A DNA stretch of 41,963 bases from Pseudomonadota bacterium (lineage in GTDB: Bacteria; Pseudomonadota; Gammaproteobacteria; Burkholderiales; Burkholderiaceae_D), in NCBI GenBank assembly GCA_023449275.1, contig JAEXJM010000027.1, positions 1-41,963 on the forward strand, written 5' to 3'. The position numbers and the translations under genes were made by a program. Shown one piece after another: positions 26,061 through 33,496 of this stretch. Positions within the stretch are counted from its first letter, which is position 1. Each line of letters begins with the position of its first letter. Under the pieces are notes generated by a model. It saw nothing but the letters and a program-made list of their open reading frames with translations, was not told where the DNA came from and did no database searches.

Positions 26061-26091
26061 CAAGGAAAAATTATTTTCCCTTTTTTCCTTG
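26061..26091 (+). terminator. Weak hairpin after recN
   Basis: GGAAAA / TTTTCC (loop ATTA) followed by CTTTTTT, within a larger imperfect dyad CAAGGAAAAA / TTTTTCCTTG. The stem is AT-rich, so termination would be partial. It lies just before the grpE heat-shock promoter and would insulate it from recN transcription. Confidence 0.4.
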
Positions 26092-26115
26092 AAATTATTC
26101 CTTCCGTCCCCATGT
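26088..26115 (+). promoter_or_regulatory. Sigma-32 (heat-shock) promoter of grpE
   Basis: CTTGAAA (26088-26094), 13 bases, then CCCCATGT (26108-26115) match the RpoH consensus CTTGAAA / CCCCATnT at every defined position. The -10 lies 37 bases before the grpE start. Confidence 0.88.
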
Positions 26116-26152
26116 CAAGGTAATTCTGAAAGATATTGATGTGGAGGATACA

Positions 26153-26707
26153 GTGCAAAACCCGGAAAATGAAGATATTACCGCCACTCCCGAGGAAAAG
26201 GATGGTGTGACAGCTGAGGAAGTGGCTGTTGAAAAGGAAGAAAATGCCATTGCGGAAAAGCTGGCGGATGCTGAAAAGCAGGCTGCCGAGATGAAGGAAG
26301 CTTTTTTGCGTGCCAAGGCTGAGGGTGAAAATATCCGCAGACGTGCTCAGGAAGATATTGCCAAGGCGCATAAATTCGCGATTGAAAATTTTGCCCAGTC
26401 CATGGTTGGCGTGAAGGACAGCCTTGAAATGGCGTTGAAGACGGAAGTGCCTTCTGTCGATTCCATCAAGGACGGTGTCGATGCCACTCTCCGTCAGCTC
26501 AGTCAGGTGTTTGAACAAAACAAGATTTTCGAAATCGTGCCTGAATCGGGTGAAAAGCTTGACCCCATGAAACATCAGGCCATTTCCATGGTCGATGCCG
26601 ACCAGGACCCGAATACTATCGTTTCCGTTTTGCAGAAGGGCTATACGCTGGCTGACCGTTTGTTAAGACCGGCTGTTGTCGTTGTCGCCGCTCCGAAAAA
26701 GTCTTGA
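26153..26707 (+). CDS. grpE: Nucleotide exchange factor GrpE
   Basis: Co-chaperone that releases ADP from DnaK. The 184-residue protein has an acidic disordered N-terminus, a long dimerising helix (about 35-95, rich in Glu, Lys and Ala, with LRAKAEGENIRRRAQED) and a C-terminal beta domain ending TVVSVLQKGYTLADRLLRPA-like (seen as IVSVLQKGYTLADRLLRPA). The frame also offers GTG 26141, but GGAGG at 26143-26147 is correctly spaced for GTG 26153. It is transcribed from the sigma-32 promoter just upstream. Confidence 0.95.
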   Translation: MQNPENEDITATPEEKDGVTAEEVAVEKEENAIAEKLADAEKQAAEMKEAFLRAKAEGENIRRRAQEDIAKAHKFAIENFAQSMVGVKDSLEMALKTEVPSVDSIKDGVDATLRQLSQVFEQNKIFEIVPESGEKLDPMKHQAISMVDADQDPNTIVSVLQKGYTLADRLLRPAVVVVAAPKKS

Positions 26708-26730
26708 AATCTGAAAAAAAATCGCTATCT
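26703..26730 (+). promoter_or_regulatory. Probable sigma-32 promoter of dnaK
   Basis: CTTGAAA (26703-26709) overlaps the grpE stop codon and is followed after 13 bases by CGCTATCT (26723-26730), which matches most of the CCCCATnT -10. The -35 is perfect, and the spacing equals that of the grpE promoter. Confidence 0.62.
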
Positions 26731-26840
26731 AAGGAACAGTAACGGATTGGAATGATCTAACAGTCAGTATTGAAAAAGTCATTCGGTTGGAATTTCCATT
26801 GCCAATCCTTAAAAAATTTACGGTATTGAAAGGAAAGAAT

Positions 26841-28790
26841 ATGTCAAAAATTATCGGTATCGACCTGGGAACAACCAATTCCTGTGTCGCCGTCATTGAA
26901 GGCGGACAACCACGTGTTGTTGAAAACTCTGAAGGCGCCAGAACGACTCCTTCCATCATCGCTTATCTGGACGATGGCGAAATTCTGGTTGGCGCTCCCG
27001 CCAAACGTCAGGCGGTCACCAATCCGAAGAATACGCTGTATGCCATCAAACGTCTGATCGGCCGCAAATTCGATGACAAGGAAGTGCAGCGCGATATCCC
27101 TATTATGCCTTTTTCCATCATCAAGGCAGAAAACAACGATGCATGGGTTTCCGTTCTGAATGACAAGAAACTGGCTCCTCCGCAGGTTTCTGCTGAAGTT
27201 TTGCGCAAGATGAAGAAAACGGCGGAAGATTATCTCGGTGAAGAAGTGACCGAAGCCGTGATTACCGTTCCGGCCTATTTCAATGACGCACAACGTCAGG
27301 CAACCAAGGATGCAGGCCGTATCGCTGGCCTGGACGTCAAGCGTATCATCAATGAACCGACTGCGGCGGCGTTGGCTTTCGGCCTGGACAAGGCTGGCAA
27401 GGGCGACAAGAAAATCGCCGTTTATGACCTTGGTGGCGGTACGTTCGATATCTCGATTATTGAAATCGCCGATCTGGACGGTGACAAGCAGTTCGAAGTC
27501 TTGTCGACCAATGGCGATACCTTCCTGGGAGGTGAGGATTTCGACCAGCGCATCATTGACTTCATCATTGATGAATTCAACAAGATCAATGGTATCGACC
27601 TGAAGAAAGACCCGATTGCGCTGCAACGTATCAAAGCTTCCGCTGAAAGAGCGAAAATTGAATTGTCGTCTTCACAGCAGACTGAAATCAATGAACCGTA
27701 TATCGCGATGGCCAATGGTGCTCCAGTCCATCTGAACATGAAACTGACTCGTGCCAAACTGGAATCGCTGGCTGAAGGCCTGATCGACAAGACGATCGAA
27801 CCATGCAGAATCGCATTGAAAGATGCCGGTCTGTCTGTTTCCGATATCGATGACGTCATTCTGGTCGGTGGTATGACCCGTATGCCTGCCGTTCAGGAAA
27901 AAGTGAAGGCTTTCTTCGGCAAGGACCCACGCAAGGATATCAATCCGGATGAAGCAGTGGCCGTCGGTGCTGCGTTGCAAGGTTCCGTTTTGTCCGGTGA
28001 CCGTAAGGATCTGTTGCTGCTGGATGTCACGCCACTGTCTCTGGGTATCGAAACTCTGGGCGGTGTCATGACGAAGATGATCCAGAAAAACACGACTATT
28101 CCGACCAAGTTCAGCCAGATTTTTTCGACGGCGGACGATAACCAGCCAGCGGTTACCATCAAGGTGTATCAGGGCGAACGTGAAATGGCTGCAGGCAACA
28201 AGGCTCTGGGCGAGTTCAATCTGGAAGGCATCCCTGCCGCCCCACGTGGTATGCCGCAGATCGAGGTGACTTTCGATATCGATGCCAACGGTATTTTGCA
28301 TGTCAGCGCGAAAGACAAGGCAACCGGCAAGGAAAACAAGATCACCATCAAGGCGAATTCCGGTCTGTCGGAAGAAGAAATCCAGCGCATGATCAAGGAT
28401 GCCGAAGTCAATGCGGCTGAAGATCACAAGATACGTGAATTGACGGAAGCGCGGAATCAGGGGGATGCACTGGTCCATACGACGAAAAAATCGCTGGAAG
28501 AATATGGCGACAAACTGGATGCTCCTGCCAAGGAAGCTATCGAAAGCGCCATCAAGGATCTGGAAGAAGCACTGAAGGGCGATGACAAGGCAGATATCGA
28601 TGCCAAGATGAGCGCTCTGACCACAGCGGCGCAGAAACTGGGTGAAAAGATGTACGCTGATCAGGCACCGGAAGGCGCGGCAGCTGCAGCGGGTGCCGCA
28701 GCGGGCGCTTCGGCCGGAGCGGCTCCTGAACAGGAACTGGAAGATGATGTCGTCGATGCAGACTTCAAGGAAGTGAAAGACAAAGACTGA
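26841..28790 (+). CDS. dnaK: Chaperone DnaK (Hsp70)
   Basis: ATP-driven chaperone that binds exposed hydrophobic segments of proteins and, in many bacteria, also controls sigma-32 stability. The 649-residue protein has the IGIDLGTTNSCVAV start, TVPAYFNDAQRQATKDAG, VYDLGGGTFDISI, VILVGGMTRMPAV, the linker LLLDVTPLSLGIET and an Ala/Gly-rich tail ending in acidic residues (EDDVVDADF). The frame is open to 26787, but the AAAGGAAAG ribosome site and the family start fix ATG 26841. It is followed by dnaJ after a 173-base spacer holding a large hairpin. Confidence 0.99.
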   Translation: MSKIIGIDLGTTNSCVAVIEGGQPRVVENSEGARTTPSIIAYLDDGEILVGAPAKRQAVTNPKNTLYAIKRLIGRKFDDKEVQRDIPIMPFSIIKAENNDAWVSVLNDKKLAPPQVSAEVLRKMKKTAEDYLGEEVTEAVITVPAYFNDAQRQATKDAGRIAGLDVKRIINEPTAAALAFGLDKAGKGDKKIAVYDLGGGTFDISIIEIADLDGDKQFEVLSTNGDTFLGGEDFDQRIIDFIIDEFNKINGIDLKKDPIALQRIKASAERAKIELSSSQQTEINEPYIAMANGAPVHLNMKLTRAKLESLAEGLIDKTIEPCRIALKDAGLSVSDIDDVILVGGMTRMPAVQEKVKAFFGKDPRKDINPDEAVAVGAALQGSVLSGDRKDLLLLDVTPLSLGIETLGGVMTKMIQKNTTIPTKFSQIFSTADDNQPAVTIKVYQGEREMAAGNKALGEFNLEGIPAAPRGMPQIEVTFDIDANGILHVSAKDKATGKENKITIKANSGLSEEEIQRMIKDAEVNAAEDHKIRELTEARNQGDALVHTTKKSLEEYGDKLDAPAKEAIESAIKDLEEALKGDDKADIDAKMSALTTAAQKLGEKMYADQAPEGAAAAAGAAAGASAGAAPEQELEDDVVDADFKEVKDKD

Positions 28791-28809
28791 TAAACTGTCA
28801 GCCTTGATC

Positions 28810-28854
28810 CGCCGGGCAGAAAAGTCAATCTGTTTTGATTTTCCTGGCCCGGCG
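28810..28854 (+). other. Long hairpin between dnaK and dnaJ
   Basis: CGCCGGGC (28810-28817) and GCCCGGCG (28847-28854) form a perfect 8-bp GC base, with further AAAA/TTTT pairing above it and small bulges. No T run follows, so it is not a standard terminator. It may lower dnaJ transcription or protect or process the dnaKJ mRNA. Confidence 0.6.
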
Positions 28855-28963
28855 TTGCAGTTTCAGAGTTTCTGACAAATTGATGGTGATCCGGTCCATT
28901 CGGTAACGGAAATGGCAAGGAACATTCTCATTTGGCTGAATCGCTTTTTATAATGTGGACAAG

Positions 28964-30103
28964 ATGGCAAAGCGAGATTTTTACGAGGTTTTGGGGGTTG
29001 CCAAAAATGCCTCGGATGATGAAATTAAAAAGGCTTATCGCAAGCTTGCGATGAAGTATCATCCTGACCGCAATCCCGACAGCAAAACAGCTGAAGAAAA
29101 ATTCAAGGAAGTCAAGGAAGCGTATGAAATGCTTTCTGACGAACACAAGCGTGAGGCGTATGACCGTTTCGGCCATGCCGGTGTCGATCCCAATATGAAT
29201 ATGGGCGGCCGTCCCGGTGGCGCTGGTGCGGCTGATTTTTCCGATGCGTTTGGCGACATTTTCGGCGATATTTTCGGCGGCGGTGGACGCGGAGGGCAGA
29301 GAAGCAGCGGGCCGCAGATGTATCGTGGTGCCGATATGCGTTATAACCTGGATATCACGCTTGAAGAAGCCGCCAAGGGCAGTACGAAAACGATTCGTGT
29401 CCCGTCGTGGGATAACTGTGGAACTTGTCACGGTACAGGGGCGAAACCCGGTACATCGCCTACGACATGTACGACCTGTAACGGGCAGGGACAGGTGCGT
29501 ATGCAACAGGGATTTTTCAGCATCCAGCAACCATGCCCGACCTGCCATGGGACAGGCCAGATCATCAAGGAACCGTGCCAGACCTGTATGGGTGCCGGAA
29601 AAATCCGCAGGAACAAGACTCTCGAAGTCAAGATTCCGGCAGGTATTGCCGATGGCATGCGTATCCGTTCTTCCGGTAACGGGGAGCCGGGGCAGAATGG
29701 CGGTCCTCCGGGTGACCTGTATGTCGAAATCCGGGTGTTGCCGCATGCCATTTTCAGGCGTGAGGGCGATGATTTGCATTGTGAAATCCCGATTTCTTTC
29801 GGTATTGCCGCTTTGGGTGGCGAAATCGAGGTGCCGACGCTGGGAAGCCGGTTGGCTTTCAATATTCCCGAGGGAACACAGACAGGCAAGACATTCCGTT
29901 TGCGGGGCAAGGGCATCAAGGGTGTGCGTGCTTCACAACCCGGTGATCTGTACTGTCATGTGAAAGTGGAAACGCCTGTCAAACTGACTGACAGGGAAAA
30001 GGAATTGATGCGTGAATTCGACCGGCTGGTCGTCGAAGGTGGTGCAAGACATACTCCACAGGCAAAATCCTGGATGGACAAAATCAAGGATATGTTCAGC
30101 TAG
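28964..30103 (+). CDS. dnaJ: Chaperone DnaJ (Hsp40)
   Basis: Co-chaperone that delivers substrates to DnaK and stimulates its ATPase. The 379-residue class A protein has the J domain (MAKRDFYEVLGV start, HPD motif in MKYHPDRN), a Gly/Phe-rich linker (FGDIFGDIFGGGG), four CxxCxGxG zinc repeats (CGTCHGTG, CTTCNGQG, CPTCHGTG, CQTCMGAG) and the C-terminal peptide-binding domains. GTG 28955 is in frame, but ATG 28964 matches the family start. Confidence 0.98.
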   Translation: MAKRDFYEVLGVAKNASDDEIKKAYRKLAMKYHPDRNPDSKTAEEKFKEVKEAYEMLSDEHKREAYDRFGHAGVDPNMNMGGRPGGAGAADFSDAFGDIFGDIFGGGGRGGQRSSGPQMYRGADMRYNLDITLEEAAKGSTKTIRVPSWDNCGTCHGTGAKPGTSPTTCTTCNGQGQVRMQQGFFSIQQPCPTCHGTGQIIKEPCQTCMGAGKIRRNKTLEVKIPAGIADGMRIRSSGNGEPGQNGGPPGDLYVEIRVLPHAIFRREGDDLHCEIPISFGIAALGGEIEVPTLGSRLAFNIPEGTQTGKTFRLRGKGIKGVRASQPGDLYCHVKVETPVKLTDREKELMREFDRLVVEGGARHTPQAKSWMDKIKDMFS

Positions 30104-30125
30104 TTTCTTTCCTTTGGTACCTGAG

Positions 30126-30161
30126 CCGGTTTTGAACGATCAATTCAAAACCGGTTTTTTT
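30126..30161 (+). terminator. Rho-independent terminator after dnaJ
   Basis: Perfect 11-bp stem CCGGTTTTGAA / TTCAAAACCGG (30126-30136 and 30144-30154) followed by seven T. It closes the grpE-dnaK-dnaJ block, 22 bases past the dnaJ stop. Confidence 0.93.
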
Positions 30162-30172
30162 ATGCCATGACG

Positions 30173-30643
30173 TCAGTTGCCTCCGGCAAATCCATTCTGG
30201 CGCCATGCTTCATAAACGGCAATCGCGACGCTGTTGGAAAGATTGAGACTGCGGTTTTCAGGTCTCATCGGCAGGCGGACGCGATGTCCCTCCTGAAAAC
30301 AGGCATGCATTTCTGCAGACAATCCTTTTGTTTCGGACCCGAAAACGAACATGTCTCCCGGCTGGAATTCCAGTGAGGAGAAAATGCTGCTGCCGTGTGT
30401 TGTGAACGCAAACATCCGGGAAGGGTCTGGTGCCATTTTTTCCAGAAACTCATTCCAGTTTTTATAGACTTTCATGGTTGCGAATTCATGGTAGTCGAGT
30501 CCGGCACGGCGCATTTTTGCGTCATCGAGTGGAAAGCCGAGCGGTTCGATCAGGTGGAGCTGTGCTCCCGAGTTGGCACAAAGACGAATGATGTTGCCTG
30601 TATTGGGTGGGATTTCAGGTTCTACCAGTACGACGTGAAACAA
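30173..30643 (-). CDS. trmL: tRNA (cytidine(34)-2'-O)-methyltransferase
   Basis: SPOUT-fold methyltransferase that modifies the wobble base of certain leucine tRNAs. Motifs are LVEPEIPPNTGNIIRLCA, LIEPLGFPLDD, FVFGSETKGLS and the knot-region RPENRSLNLSNSVAIAVYEAWRQ. The open frame reaches 30688, but residues before the conserved LFHVVLVEP start do not belong to the family. AGGAG lies seven bases before TTG 30643, which gives 156 residues, close to the E. coli protein. This TTG lies one base after the comF stop, so the two are translationally coupled. Confidence 0.92.
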   Translation of the reverse strand: MFHVVLVEPEIPPNTGNIIRLCANSGAQLHLIEPLGFPLDDAKMRRAGLDYHEFATMKVYKNWNEFLEKMAPDPSRMFAFTTHGSSIFSSLEFQPGDMFVFGSETKGLSAEMHACFQEGHRVRLPMRPENRSLNLSNSVAIAVYEAWRQNGFAGGN

Positions 30644-30644
30644 T

Positions 30645-31406
30645 TTATATCTCCTGCATGTTTTTCGGTGGTGTACGGGCAAAGACAAAATTGGTTATCC
30701 GTCTTGCTCCGGCTTTCTTCAATATAATGGCGATTTCCTCAAGTGTATCGCCGGTCGTCATGACATCGTCAACGATTCCGATATGACGGTCTTCAATTAA
30801 ATGTCTTTTCGCATCGACGATACGAAATGCCTTGTGGATGTTCTTTTTTCTTTCTTTGAGTGAAACGATCGATTGTTTTTCAGTTTCGCGGTTCCGTTCA
30901 ACCATATCGAAAACAAGGCCGACTTTTATCTGGCGGGAAAATGTTTTGGCGATTTCCAGAGACTGGTTGAATCCTCTTTCGATCAGCCGTTGTTTTCCAA
31001 GCGGTACGGCAATCAGATAGTCCGGTAGCGATTCGAGGTTTTTCTCATGCATGGCTCCGGCAATCAGTTTTCCCATAATGGGAGCCATTTCCAGATTGAA
31101 TTGGAACTTCAGCAGATGAACGAGTTGATCCAGCGGCGGTTCATAATCAGTTGCCACGACCGTTTCATCAAAAGATGGCAAATTTTTCAGGCAATTCCCG
31201 CAACACAGATCGGGAATATCGGGATCATGAAAGGGAAGGGGATTACCACATATGGTACAACGCGGTACGTGTGACGCGAAATACCGGCGGTAGCAATCAT
31301 CGCAAATGCCATCACGGCTGTTTGAATGACATAATGCACAAGGCGAAGGAATACGTTTTATCAGGCGTGTCAGAAATGGGATGCCTTGAAGAAAATTAAG
31401 ATTCAT
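30645..31406 (-). CDS. comF: ComF family phosphoribosyltransferase-like protein
   Basis: Member of the ComF/GntX family, linked to DNA uptake in competent bacteria and to DNA use as nutrient; exact activity unclear. It has a zinc-finger-like N-terminus (CALCHSN...CDDC, then CTICGNPLP, CCGNC), the RGFNQS motif and a C-terminal PRPP-loop IGIVDDVMTTGDTLEE. The frame opens at TTG 31487, but Met at 31406 gives the family-type start MNLNFLQG and 253 residues; no strong ribosome site distinguishes the candidates. It forms a two-gene unit with trmL and is divergent from bioC. Confidence 0.88.
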   Translation of the reverse strand: MNLNFLQGIPFLTRLIKRIPSPCALCHSNSRDGICDDCYRRYFASHVPRCTICGNPLPFHDPDIPDLCCGNCLKNLPSFDETVVATDYEPPLDQLVHLLKFQFNLEMAPIMGKLIAGAMHEKNLESLPDYLIAVPLGKQRLIERGFNQSLEIAKTFSRQIKVGLVFDMVERNRETEKQSIVSLKERKKNIHKAFRIVDAKRHLIEDRHIGIVDDVMTTGDTLEEIAIILKKAGARRITNFVFARTPPKNMQEI

Positions 31407-31515
31407 CCGTGTGTATTCCATCTTGTCTGCAAAATCTGTTTTTTCACCAATGCTGATCCAAGTATCATTATTACACTGAGCATTCAATAATGGATCATTT
31501 CAAAAAGTGGATTGT

Positions 31516-32367
31516 ATGCCCATTGAGTTAGAAAAGCTTCGGTCATTATTTGCAAAACCGGACAGAATGAACGGTTCCCGCTTCATGCGTCAGGAAGTGG
31601 CACTTCGTATGCATGAACGATTGTCGTTGATAAAAATTGATCCGCATCGCATTCTGGCTGCCGGGTGTGGAGATACTGATAATGCTGTTGAGCTGGAAAG
31701 CGGTTTTCCAGACAGTCACCTGATCGGGTTCGACATATCTTTGCCGGTTCTGGCTGAAATGAAACGGAAAAACAGAGAATCTGGCTTGATGAACGGTTAC
31801 GTTTGCGGGAATTTTGCCGGATTGCCGCTGGTGTCGGATTCATTCGATATGGTCTGGTCGAATCTGGCTTTGCAAGGTTATTCGCATGTACGTGATGTTT
31901 TCCGGGAGTGGAGCCGGGTACTCAAGCCAAACGGCCTCCTGATGTTTTCCACGTTCGGTATCGGTACTTTCGCAGAATTGAAAAAATCCTTTTCAGCAGT
32001 AGACCGCTATTCCCATGTTCATTCTTTTGCAAGCATGATCGATCTGGGAGATTGGCTGATCGAAACCGGATTTGTTGAACCGGTACTTGAAAGAGAACGG
32101 ATCGATGTCACTTATAAGGATGTTGAAAAAATGCTTGCCGATGTTCGCGCTTTCGGCGGTAATGCCATGTCAGACAGGCGCCGAGGACTTTTCGGAAAAA
32201 AAGCATACAAAAAACTGCTGGATTTGCTGGAAGAAAACAGGGATGAGAAGGGTAACTTGTCGCTGGGATTTGAAATTATTGTCGCCCACGCTTTCAAAAG
32301 AGACGGTTCATTGCCTGTCGGAGAGAAAGTGATCCGGTTTTATGAAGGGGGATATCCGGAAAGTTAA
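31516..32367 (+). CDS. bioC: BioC-like malonyl-ACP methyltransferase
   Basis: SAM-dependent methyltransferase of the BioC family, which methylates malonyl-ACP to start pimeloyl synthesis for biotin. The 283-residue protein has the SAM-binding motif ILAAGCGDTDNA (a slightly altered GxGxG), GFDISLPVLAEMK, DMVWSNLALQG (the BioC SNxxLQ block) and SRVLKPNGLLMFSTFG. The N-terminal GSRFMRQEVALRMHERL segment also fits BioC. GTG 31507 is in frame; I chose ATG 31516. No other bio genes are here, so the biotin role is a family inference. Confidence 0.85.
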   Translation: MPIELEKLRSLFAKPDRMNGSRFMRQEVALRMHERLSLIKIDPHRILAAGCGDTDNAVELESGFPDSHLIGFDISLPVLAEMKRKNRESGLMNGYVCGNFAGLPLVSDSFDMVWSNLALQGYSHVRDVFREWSRVLKPNGLLMFSTFGIGTFAELKKSFSAVDRYSHVHSFASMIDLGDWLIETGFVEPVLERERIDVTYKDVEKMLADVRAFGGNAMSDRRRGLFGKKAYKKLLDLLEENRDEKGNLSLGFEIIVAHAFKRDGSLPVGEKVIRFYEGGYPES

Positions 32368-32394
32368 AAAGGTGCATGAAGCACCTTTTTAACT
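32362..32394. terminator. Bidirectional terminator shared by bioC and rpoH
   Basis: Perfect 14-bp stem AGTTAAAAAGGTGC / GCACCTTTTTAACT with an ATGAA loop (32376-32380). It has T runs on both strands. The bioC stop (32365-32367) and the rpoH stop (32389-32391, minus strand) both lie inside the stem. Confidence 0.92.
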
Positions 32395-33288
32395 GTAAGC
32401 GGCTAATGTGTTTTTCATCTTTTTCAGCGCTGCGGCTTCAATTTGCCGGATGCGTTCGGCGGATACGCCAAATTCTTCTGCCAGATCGTGTAACGTCGCA
32501 CCACTGCCGTCGTCATTGTTGAGCCAGCGGGCTTCAATGATCCGTTTCGATCTTGCATCCAGTTTGTCCAGTGCTTCGGACAAGCCTTCCGATTGAATTC
32601 GATCCTGTTGTTTGGCTTCGAGAACACGTGTCGGTTCTGTCTGTTCAGATGAGAGATAAGCGATGGGGGCGAAATTGTCGTCATCATCGTCATGCTGGCT
32701 TTCCAGCGCGATGTCATGGCCGCTTAATCTCGTTTCCATTTCAGAAACCTCTTCATCTTTCACATTCAGTTTTTCAGCCAGGGAACGGATCTGTTCCCTT
32801 GTCATGGCGTCGTTGCCGCTTTTATGACTACGCAAGTTGAAAAACAGTTTTCTTTGTGCCTTGGTCGTCGCCACCTTGACCATTCTCCAGTTACGGAGAA
32901 TATATTCATGTATTTCAGCCTTGATCCAGTGAATGGCATACGAAACCAGTCTTACTCCCATTTTTGGATCAAAACGTTTGACGGCCTTCATCAATCCGAT
33001 ATTGCCTTCCTGTATGAGGTCGGCATGCGGCAGACCATAACCCAGATAGTTGCGGGCAATGGAGGCCACCAGTCTCAGATGGGAGAGGACAAGTTCCTGT
33101 GCGGCAGCCAGATCGTTATGTTCACGAAAACGCAGTGCCAGTTCGGTTTCACGCTCCTGGGTCAACATGGGCAGGCGGTTGATTTCCGCGATGTAAGCCT
33201 CAATATTACCCAGTGAACCTGTAAAAACAGGAGTCAAGGCATGACTGCGGGCCGGCAGCAATGAAGCTTGTGCGGACTTTGCGCTCAT
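32389..33288 (-). CDS. rpoH: RNA polymerase heat-shock sigma factor RpoH (sigma-32)
   Basis: Sigma factor that directs RNA polymerase to heat-shock promoters. The 299-residue protein has region 2 (DLIQEGNIGLMKAVKRFDP, SYAIHWIKAEIHEYIL), the RpoH-specific box QRKLFFNLR, and the region 4 helix-turn-helix TLHDLAEEFGVSAERIRQIE. AGGAGGAAGA precedes ATG 33288. It follows ftsY-ftsE-ftsX on the same strand but has its own upstream region with a CIRCE element over a promoter. Confidence 0.98.
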   Translation of the reverse strand: MSAKSAQASLLPARSHALTPVFTGSLGNIEAYIAEINRLPMLTQERETELALRFREHNDLAAAQELVLSHLRLVASIARNYLGYGLPHADLIQEGNIGLMKAVKRFDPKMGVRLVSYAIHWIKAEIHEYILRNWRMVKVATTKAQRKLFFNLRSHKSGNDAMTREQIRSLAEKLNVKDEEVSEMETRLSGHDIALESQHDDDDDNFAPIAYLSSEQTEPTRVLEAKQQDRIQSEGLSEALDKLDARSKRIIEARWLNNDDGSGATLHDLAEEFGVSAERIRQIEAAALKKMKNTLAAYS

Positions 33289-33332
33289 TCTTCCTCCTTT
33301 TGTTTTTTGTTTGGTTAAGATAATCAGCCTTT

Positions 33333-33362
33333 ATTTTAGCACTCTTGTGACGAGAGTGCTAA
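33333..33362 (-). promoter_or_regulatory. Candidate sigma-70 promoter of rpoH, covered by CIRCE
   Basis: Read on the minus strand: TTAGCA (33362-33357) and TAAAAT (33338-33333), with an 18-base spacer. The -10 matches five of six positions and the -35 four of six. Both hexamers overlap the two arms of the CIRCE dyad, so bound HrcA would block polymerase. Confidence 0.55.
33336..33362. promoter_or_regulatory. Perfect CIRCE element (HrcA operator) upstream of rpoH
   Basis: TTAGCACTC-N9-GAGTGCTAA, identical to the CIRCE consensus in both arms and spacing, located 48-74 bases before the rpoH start codon. The HrcA repressor gene is in the same window at 22089-23138. Confidence 0.96.
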
Positions 33363-33496
33363 TTTTGCGTATGGCTGGCCGATGTCGAAAAGCAGTTCAT
33401 TCATCTGGCAAGCTTCAACTGTATTCGAAAGGAAAACGCTGACTTTTGTTTTATCTCATAAAAAGGGGAGATGACGAAGTGGTTTTCTCTGAGCAT

